A stretch of 38,519 nucleotides of DNA, taken from positions 1 through 38,519 of the forward strand of contig QBVW01000006.1 of assembly GCA_003284215.1 (NCBI GenBank), written 5' to 3'. Below are positions 32,581 through 38,519 of the stretch, one piece after another (within the stretch, counting starts at the first letter, position 1; the number at the start of each line of letters is the position of its first letter). Source of the DNA: SAR86 cluster bacterium AG-313-D11 (GTDB lineage Bacteria > Pseudomonadota > Gammaproteobacteria > Magnimaribacterales > D2472). Under the pieces are notes generated by a model, which worked only from the letters and a program-made list of their open reading frames with translations, was not told the DNA's origin and made no database searches. The position numbers were made by a program, and so were the translations under genes.

Positions 32581-33936
32581 TTAGAACTTTTCTTTGTTTG
32601 CTTCTAGCGTATAACCTATCTGCATAATCATCGCATCTGACCAAGCAGGACCAATAACTGAAATTCCAACAGGCAAACCATCTATCGATGCTAAAGGAAT
32701 TGTGAGATGAGGGTATCCAGCAATTGCAGCATAAGCACCATTGCCAAAACTTATGTGATTGGCCATTGCTGTATTATCACCGCCTGCATAATCTATAGCC
32801 CAAGCTGGGTTTCTAGTTAATCCTATAAAGCCATCTAGTTCATATTTTAAAAGTAAATTATTAAATTCAAGGCGCACCCGATCAACCATCTTTAATGCTC
32901 GCTGATACTCTTCTTCTTTGCCAGTGGTTTGAAGGCTTTTTTCAAATATTTCTTGCTGAAAAAAAGGCATCGTTTTGTCGGAATATTTTTTATTAAATTG
33001 GATTAATGATTCTATGGTCTTGAATTTGCTAGAGGATTTAGCAAGGTAATTCTCTAAACCCTGCTTGAATTCATATAGCAATAAAAAGTACTCTGCGCCA
33101 CTAGGGTATTCTCTTTGGTCGTCAATTTCTACAACTGTTCCGCCCAACTGGTTTATAAGTCTGCTTATTCTTTGTATAAGCTTTGCAGCATCCTCATAAT
33201 CGCTACCAGCTTTTAATAAACCGAGTCTTTTTCCCTGGATCCCTCCATTTTTTAACTCTTGAAGAAAGCTGTAACTAAAGTTTTGTGGCGCTTTGAGGGT
33301 AATCAAATCATTTTCATCTGGTCCAGCCATAGCTTCAAGCGCTTCAGCTACTATTTCAACAGATTTTCCCATTGGGCCGGCTGTATCTTGTGTTGATGAG
33401 ATTGGTACAATTCCATGCCGACTAAGCAATCCAACTGTTGGTTTGAAACCAACGATACCATTAACAGAGGCAGGGCAAGAAATAGAACCATTTGTTTCGG
33501 TTCCAATTGCAATATCCACTAGACCGCTTGCTACTGCCACTGCAGAACCTGAGCTAGATCCACAAGGATTAAGGTTTTCTCCATATGGATTTAGAGTTTG
33601 CCCACCAACGCTTGACCACCCGCTGATAGATTTTTCTGATCTAAAATTTGCCCATTCACTTAAGTTGGTTTTACCACTTATACGATAATTTGCAGCTTGT
33701 AATTTTGACACTATGAAGGCGTTTTCAGTTGGGATGTTATCTAGCATAGCCAACGAGCCTGCAGATGTAGGCCATCCACGCAAATCGATATTATCTTTAA
33801 TGGCAATGTCTATCCTAGTATCTTGGGTTGGTGTAGGAATTTGAATGATATAAGCATTAAACGGATCATTTGAAGAAAACACTAATACTGAGTGCAGCAT
33901 TAAACTGGTCAGTATGGAAGTTCTAAAGATATTCAT
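32581..33936 (-). CDS. Exported amidase-signature hydrolase
   Basis: The protein is 451 residues with a probable signal peptide (about 1-21). The amidase-signature triad is present with correct spacing: Lys47 (IAIKDNID), cis-Ser127 (PCGSSSGSA) and nucleophile Ser151 (ETNGSISCPAS), followed by GFKPTVGLLSRHGIVPIS. The N-terminal helical region that usually precedes the Lys by 60-80 residues is very short here. The role would be hydrolysis of an amide in the periplasm, perhaps peptide-like or an aryl-acyl amide. It stands alone between two plus-strand genes. Confidence 0.9.
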   Translation of the reverse strand: MNIFRTSILTSLMLHSVLVFSSNDPFNAYIIQIPTPTQDTRIDIAIKDNIDLRGWPTSAGSLAMLDNIPTENAFIVSKLQAANYRISGKTNLSEWANFRSEKSISGWSSVGGQTLNPYGENLNPCGSSSGSAVAVASGLVDIAIGTETNGSISCPASVNGIVGFKPTVGLLSRHGIVPISSTQDTAGPMGKSVEIVAEALEAMAGPDENDLITLKAPQNFSYSFLQELKNGGIQGKRLGLLKAGSDYEDAAKLIQRISRLINQLGGTVVEIDDQREYPSGAEYFLLLYEFKQGLENYLAKSSSKFKTIESLIQFNKKYSDKTMPFFQQEIFEKSLQTTGKEEEYQRALKMVDRVRLEFNNLLLKYELDGFIGLTRNPAWAIDYAGGDNTAMANHISFGNGAYAAIAGYPHLTIPLASIDGLPVGISVIGPAWSDAMIMQIGYTLEANKEKF

Positions 33937-34160
33937 AAAAATAATCTTATCTTATTTTTTTTCAAAAAATAAAAAAATATTAATCTATGTAGATCTTATT
34001 TTTAAAGTGTAAAGCTTATTTTTATTATCATACTTAACCTTATAAAGCTTATGCCAATGGGCATTTTAAAATGAGATTGGGACTGATAATTCGCTAAAAA
34101 CCTCAATTTGGTGTATAAATTAATCTGAAATTTTTTTTTATCCATTCTTAGGGAGATAAT

Positions 34161-36680
34161 ATGTTAAAAAAAGCTATCTGGACTTTGTCAAAACTGTCCT
34201 TAACAATAATGATTGCCGTCAGTTCAATACTTTCAGTTGATTCATTTGCACAAGACAACGAATTCGTAGAGGAAGTTGTTAGCATCGGTACTCGTGGAAA
34301 ACCTAGATCAGTATCTAGTTCTCCAGTGCCTGTTGATGTTTTAAGTGCTGAAGACATAAGTAAAACTGGTACTGACGATCTGTTAATGCAGCTTCAAGGA
34401 AGCGTTCCTTCTTTAAACGTTCACTTGCAGCCTATTAGTGATGCTGCGAGTATGATTCGTCCTGCAAATTTAAGAGGTCTGTCAGCAGATGCTACTTTGA
34501 TCTTTACCAATGGTAAAAGACGTCATCATGCATCAGTTATTGCATTCCAAGGTGGTGGAGTTAATGATGGTTCCCAGGGTGCAGATATTTCTGTTATTCC
34601 AGCAATTGCGCTTAAAAGAGTTGAAGTCTTAAGAGACGGTGCCTCAGCGCAATATGGCTCAGATGCTATTGCTGGAGTTATTAACTTTGTATTAGATGAT
34701 ATATCAGAAGGTGGAAGTCTTTCATACAAAATGGGTGAATACACTGAAGGTGACGGAGCTACAACTACTATTGCTGGTAAGTATGGTATGCCTTTAGGTC
34801 AAGACGGTTTTGTCACAACTAGTTTTCAAATTAGACAAGCTGATGATACTTCAAGAAGTGAGCAAAGACCTGATTGTGCAGATTTAGTTGCCGCAGGTAA
34901 TTCAGCAGTTGCAAACCCTTGCCAAATTTGGGGCGCTCCAATAGTTGATGATGATGTTACTTTTTTCATGAACTCAGGCGTCACTAATAGTGATGGTTCT
35001 GAGTCTTACATGTTTGGTAATTATTCTGAAAGAGATGTTGATGGTGGATTTTACTATCGTAATCCAGATGGTAGAGATGGAGTTTTCACAATCGGTGATT
35101 ACAGAGCAGTTGGAAATATTGACGGAACATGTGCATACGGTACAGGCGCTTCAGGTCAGGTTGATCCAACAGATTATGCATTAAGGGATACGATTATGGC
35201 TGATCCTAGCTGTTTTTTAATGAATCAAATCGCACCCGGTGGATACACTCCAAGATTCCTAGGTAACATCACTGATACATCTATTACTATTGGTAGAAGA
35301 GGCGATATTACTGAAGGATTCCTAAGTGGTCATTCATATGACCTTAGCGGATCAGTTGGTAGAAATGAGGCTGACTTTGGTCTTAATAATACTGTCAACC
35401 CTTCAATGGGTCCTGATACGCCTCGTAATTTTTACACTGGCTCATACATTGAGTTAGAGAAAGTATTTAATTTTGATTTAACAAGACAAGTGGATTCCAT
35501 GACCATTGCATATGGTGCTGAGTGGAGAGAAGAAACATTTGAAGTGATTTCTGGCGAGGAAGCCTCTTGGACAGCTGGAAAGTATGCTCTTCAAGGGTTC
35601 AATGTTGGATCTCATGGTTTTGCTGGATTTTCTCCTGATTCTCAGGGCGCTTTTACAAGACGAAGCTATGGTCTTTATGTTGATTTAGAAAATCAAGTTA
35701 GCGATGAATTTCTTTTGGGCGGTTCTTTCAGATATGAAGACTACTCATCATTCGGTGATACCAATGACTTTAAATTGAATGCAAGATATCAAGTTAGTGA
35801 TAATGTTGCATGGCGTTTTTCTACAAGTACTGGTTTTAGAGCTCCGACTCAAGGACAAGTTAATGTAGTGAATACTCAAACAACTCTCGTTGATGGTGAG
35901 CTCACACAAGCTCAAACATTACCAGGTTTCAAACTTGGTGCAGGACAACTTAATCCTGAGGAAGCAACTAATACTTCATTTGGTCTTGTATATAATTCAG
36001 GTGAATTATCATTAACTGCTGATTTCTTTGTTATTGAACTAGAAGACAGGGTTGCTTTAACAAGTAACGCCGCTCCTACAGCTGCTCAGGTTGCAGCAAT
36101 GGGCGCTGCTGGAATACCTAATCCAGAGTTAATTGGTCAAGTCAATTACTTCACCAATGATTTTGATACGGAAACCACTGGTTTTGATCTTGTTGCTACA
36201 TACAGCACAGTGCTATTTGGTGCCGATGCTGATATCAGTGCAGCATGGAATCATACTGAAACAGAAGTAACTAATTCTGGTGCTGTAACAGGAGCTTCAA
36301 AAGTTAAGCGATTAGAGGAAGGTCTGCCAGAAGACAGAATGACTATAACTCTTGCTCAAACTTGGAGTGATAGAGTTAGCTCATTTGTTCGTGCAAATAT
36401 GTACGGTGAATACTATGCAGTTCATGCTGATTGGTTTGGTACAGACGCAGATGCTGAGTGGACTGTTGATGCATCAGTGAGCATTGATCTTACAGATAAC
36501 TTCTATGTTTCAGCAGGTGTTCAAAACTTATTTGATACTGAAGCTCTTAAGCTTGATGGTTCAGCTGGAGCCATTGGCGAAGGTGTGCCAGGAAATGTTC
36601 TAGGGGGGATTTACTATGAGACTTCTCCATACGGAATCGAAGGTGCTTTCTGGTATTTAAAAGCTGGATACAATTTCTGA
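34161..36680 (+). CDS. TonB-dependent receptor
   Basis: The protein is 839 residues with a signal peptide to about residue 30 (IAVSSILSVDSFAQ), a TonB box EEVVSIGTRGKPRS, a plug with LRGLSADATLIFTNGKRRHH and RVEVLRDGASAQYGSDAIAGVINF, and a barrel ending WYLKAGYNF. The NGKRRH-type plug is common in marine gammaproteobacterial receptors of unknown organic ligands. A good AGGGAGAT ribosome site precedes the ATG and a hairpin terminator follows. It is monocistronic. No nearby gene hints at the ligand. Confidence 0.93.
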   Translation: MLKKAIWTLSKLSLTIMIAVSSILSVDSFAQDNEFVEEVVSIGTRGKPRSVSSSPVPVDVLSAEDISKTGTDDLLMQLQGSVPSLNVHLQPISDAASMIRPANLRGLSADATLIFTNGKRRHHASVIAFQGGGVNDGSQGADISVIPAIALKRVEVLRDGASAQYGSDAIAGVINFVLDDISEGGSLSYKMGEYTEGDGATTTIAGKYGMPLGQDGFVTTSFQIRQADDTSRSEQRPDCADLVAAGNSAVANPCQIWGAPIVDDDVTFFMNSGVTNSDGSESYMFGNYSERDVDGGFYYRNPDGRDGVFTIGDYRAVGNIDGTCAYGTGASGQVDPTDYALRDTIMADPSCFLMNQIAPGGYTPRFLGNITDTSITIGRRGDITEGFLSGHSYDLSGSVGRNEADFGLNNTVNPSMGPDTPRNFYTGSYIELEKVFNFDLTRQVDSMTIAYGAEWREETFEVISGEEASWTAGKYALQGFNVGSHGFAGFSPDSQGAFTRRSYGLYVDLENQVSDEFLLGGSFRYEDYSSFGDTNDFKLNARYQVSDNVAWRFSTSTGFRAPTQGQVNVVNTQTTLVDGELTQAQTLPGFKLGAGQLNPEEATNTSFGLVYNSGELSLTADFFVIELEDRVALTSNAAPTAAQVAAMGAAGIPNPELIGQVNYFTNDFDTETTGFDLVATYSTVLFGADADISAAWNHTETEVTNSGAVTGASKVKRLEEGLPEDRMTITLAQTWSDRVSSFVRANMYGEYYAVHADWFGTDADAEWTVDASVSIDLTDNFYVSAGVQNLFDTEALKLDGSAGAIGEGVPGNVLGGIYYETSPYGIEGAFWYLKAGYNF

Positions 36681-36697
36681 TAGAGGTCATTAGATTA

Positions 36698-36726
36698 AAA
36701 AAGGGTGCTAATAGCACCCTTTTTTT
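36698..36726. terminator. Bidirectional hairpin terminator
   Basis: AAAGGGTGCT pairs with AGCACCCTTT around AAT, flanked by A and T runs on both sides. It lies 20 bases after the receptor stop and just before the stop of the convergent membrane-protein gene, so it can serve both. Confidence 0.88.
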
Positions 36727-36731
36727 TAAAA

Positions 36732-37385
36732 CTATTTTTTAGATATTGAGGCTATCAAATAAAGGCCAGATGATACAGCCGGACCAATCCCAAAGGCAAA
36801 TATCACTGTCGCAATCCCGATTGTGCCTCCAAGGGCCCAGCCTATTGAAATAACAGCTATTTCTAAAAAAATTCTTACCCATGCAATTGGTAGATTCGTT
36901 GCTTGTTGAAAACCTGTCATTAATCCATCTCTAGGACCCGGACCGAGATTTGCTATTAAATAAATTCCACTTGCAATACCAACCAATAAAGTTCCAGCAA
37001 TGGCCTGTGCTATTTGCAATAAATAAGTTTCTGGGTGAGGAAGATAGGGCAGAGACCATTCAATCACTGCGGCAATAATAATGACATTTAACATTGTTCC
37101 AATTCCTGCTTGCTGTCTAAGCGGGATCCATAATAGGAGCACTCCAAGACTAATTAAAAAGGTAAGAGCACCTATGCTAAGCCCACTTGTTATTGAGAGA
37201 CCCTCTGCCAACACAGTCCATGGGCTCATTCCGACTGATGCAGTAATAATTAATGATTCACCAAGTCCAAATAAAAATAAACCTGCACACAGAATTACTA
37301 GTGTTAGAGGCTTTGGTGAGAAATTTAAAGGTTTATCAGAGCTCCATTGGGTGGTTGGCACAGCTCTAACTGAAAAAATTTTCAT
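36732..37385 (-). CDS. YczE-like integral membrane protein
   Basis: The protein is 217 residues with about five hydrophobic spans. The pattern GLGESLIITASVGMSPWTVLAEGL and NLGPGPRDGLMTGFQ is characteristic of the YczE/YitT-type family of small membrane proteins of unknown transport function. The first 28 residues are polar and rich in Ser, Pro and Lys, and the true start could be internal. It is monocistronic between two convergent or divergent genes. Confidence 0.82.
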   Translation of the reverse strand: MKIFSVRAVPTTQWSSDKPLNFSPKPLTLVILCAGLFLFGLGESLIITASVGMSPWTVLAEGLSITSGLSIGALTFLISLGVLLLWIPLRQQAGIGTMLNVIIIAAVIEWSLPYLPHPETYLLQIAQAIAGTLLVGIASGIYLIANLGPGPRDGLMTGFQQATNLPIAWVRIFLEIAVISIGWALGGTIGIATVIFAFGIGPAVSSGLYLIASISKK

Positions 37386-37498
37386 TACTAAACTAAGTTA
37401 ATTATTGATTTTAATAGTGTAAGTTAGGACATCAGAAAATACTGCTTTATTTTTATAAAATAAATCAGCATCTTGCGAATTCAAATATAATCTAATAA

Positions 37499-37741
37499 AT
37501 GAATAAATCTGATATTTCAAGAATTATAGAAATGGCATGGGAAGATAGAACTCCATTTGATGCGATTGAAGCTCAGTTTGGCTTGAACGAGCAAGCCGTT
37601 AAGAAGCTGATGAGAGAAAATGTAAAATCTTCTTCGTATAAATCATGGCGAAAAAGAGTGCAGGGCAGATCAACAAAACACTTAGCCAAGCGCGGCTTTG
37701 ATGTAGGTCGCCATAAATCATATGATCAAAATAAACTTTAA
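37499..37741 (+). CDS. TIGR03643/DUF2805 family small protein
   Basis: The protein is 80 residues: ISRIIEMAWEDRTPFDAIE, QFGLNEQAVKKLMR, then a basic segment SYKSWRKRVQGRSTKH. This is the complete signature of the TIGR03643 family, a small helix-turn-helix-like, Arg/Lys-rich protein found in many marine bacteria. The function is unknown; a nucleic-acid-binding role is plausible from the HTH-like first half. A clear gap of 113 bases separates it from the divergent membrane-protein gene. Confidence 0.85.
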   Translation: MNKSDISRIIEMAWEDRTPFDAIEAQFGLNEQAVKKLMRENVKSSSYKSWRKRVQGRSTKHLAKRGFDVGRHKSYDQNKL

Positions 37742-37800
37742 TTTTTACTTTTAAGTTTTTACAGGCTAGTATTAATTTTATTAATAATTAAGGAGCAATA

Positions 37801-38244
37801 ATGAAAAAAATTATCTTATCTATAGTATTTATTTCAGCAATTTCTATTCAAGCAGGCCATCATGAGAAAGGAGATGATGCAATGTCAGTGGTTAAAAAAG
37901 CCTATGCAACATTTGCTTCGGGTGATACAAAGGCCTGGGCAGCTTTGCACGCGAATGACTTAACTTTCACAGTTTTTGGCGACATTCCAACCACTGGAAA
38001 ACACGTTGGACCAAACGCTGTTATTAAAAATGTCTTTGAGCCAATTGCAAAATACTGGCCAAACTTTAGTCTTCAACATAAAGCAATGTATTCAGATGGA
38101 GATATGGTTTTTGTGCATTCTGATATGACTGCTGATGGATTGGATACTGAGACATTACACATGTTTAGGGTAAAAGACGGCATTATTCAAAGCTTTACTG
38201 CATTTGATGACACTGGATCTATGGCAACTGCAGTAGTCAAATAG
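37801..38244 (+). CDS. Exported SnoaL/NTF2-like protein
   Basis: The protein is 147 residues with a signal peptide (about 1-18, IILSIVFISAISIQAG). The mature part has the NTF2-like pattern: SVVKKAYATFASGDTKAWAA, LHANDLTFTVFGD, VFVHSDMTADG and HMFRVKDGIIQSF. AAGGAG lies seven bases upstream of the ATG. Secreted members of this fold are common in marine bacteria without assigned reactions. It is a second, unrelated-in-context copy of the fold seen at 23243-23635, with little direct sequence resemblance beyond the fold motifs. Confidence 0.82.
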   Translation: MKKIILSIVFISAISIQAGHHEKGDDAMSVVKKAYATFASGDTKAWAALHANDLTFTVFGDIPTTGKHVGPNAVIKNVFEPIAKYWPNFSLQHKAMYSDGDMVFVHSDMTADGLDTETLHMFRVKDGIIQSFTAFDDTGSMATAVVK

Positions 38245-38278
38245 AGACTGCTAAAACAGGCATTCTGCCAATTAATAT

Positions 38279-38519
38279 TTAATTCAAGCTTGCATTAACT
38301 TTTGCAAGCTTGTCTGATCCTGGGCATAAATCTTTATCAGAAAATTGATTCAAAGGCGTGTCTGAAATATTTAAAATTTCTGTATGATCTTTTACTTCCG
38401 GATTTATATACAATAATCCAGTTAGCACTTTTCCATTTTTTTCAGCCTCATTTAAACTCTGGACAGCCAAACTCTTATCGAGCGGGTTATATTTTTTTGA
38501 AAGTTTTTCAAGACTGAGT
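38279..38519 (-). CDS. korB: 2-oxoacid:ferredoxin oxidoreductase beta subunit, C-terminus (truncated)
   Basis: This is the last 80 or so codons of a gene whose 5' part lies beyond the window edge. The frame reads KKYNPLDKSLAVQSLNEAE, then GKVLTGLLYINPE, PLNQFSDKDLCPGSDKL and VNASLN, which resembles the C-terminal tail of proteobacterial 2-oxoglutarate (or pyruvate):ferredoxin oxidoreductase beta subunits. The thiamine-diphosphate and iron-sulfur motifs would be in the missing part. The enzyme converts a 2-oxoacid and CoA to acyl-CoA and reduced ferredoxin. It converges with the NTF2-like gene. Confidence 0.7.
   Translation of the reverse strand, partial: LSLEKLSKKYNPLDKSLAVQSLNEAEKNGKVLTGLLYINPEVKDHTEILNISDTPLNQFSDKDLCPGSDKLAKVNASLN

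Overview
The window looks like chromosome of an AT-rich, free-living marine gammaproteobacterium, and SAR86-type planktonic lineages fit best. The reasons are the low GC by eye, tight gene packing, three TonB-dependent receptors, a TPR-sulfotransferase, a BCCT carrier and many genes for methylated compounds. This assignment is inference from gene content. I see no rRNA, tRNA, CRISPR array, integrase or insertion sequence, so this is ordinary chromosome with an accessory catabolic island rather than a mobile element.

Layout. Bases 1-10462 hold mixed catabolic and envelope genes: a cytochrome b561 tail, a DUF1080 sugar hydrolase, a neutral-ceramidase-like protein with an EF-hand-like insert, a TonB receptor whose start overlaps a small Cys/His exported protein, a lipoprotein, a 28-residue membrane miniprotein too short for standard gene calling, an SDR, a secreted thermonuclease, an S9 peptidase and malonyl-CoA decarboxylase.

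Bases 10622-25254 form the most interesting part, a C1/methyl-group island. fhs-fdh-frmA (+) handle formate and formaldehyde. A minus-strand pair encodes a gamma-butyrobetaine-hydroxylase-like Fe/2OG oxygenase followed by an HD-domain protein. This is the architecture of TmpA/TmpB, which turn 2-(trimethylammonio)ethylphosphonate into glycine betaine and phosphate. Next come an HPP membrane protein, a short methylene-THF reductase (apparently starting at ATT) and a DmdA-like THF methyltransferase (+). A second DmdA-like protein and a dimethylglycine/sarcosine-dehydrogenase-like FAD-GcvT fusion lie on the minus strand, followed by a SnoaL-like protein and a BCCT betaine-type carrier.

Read together, a trimethylammonium compound is imported or made, stripped of its methyl groups onto THF or as formaldehyde, and the C1 units are oxidised to formate and CO2. 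No phosphonate transporter, betaine-homocysteine methyltransferase, Rieske betaine demethylase, FolD, S-formylglutathione hydrolase or regulator lies in the window. How the first methyl is removed is therefore open, and the stand-alone DmdA-like proteins are the obvious candidates.

Bases 25575-38519 hold a large TonB receptor followed by a TPR-sulfotransferase and an ABC-2 exporter, a small orphan gene behind a LacI-type palindrome, an exported amidase, a third TonB receptor, a YczE-like membrane protein, a TIGR03643 protein, an exported NTF2-like protein and the C-terminus of a 2-oxoacid:ferredoxin oxidoreductase beta subunit.
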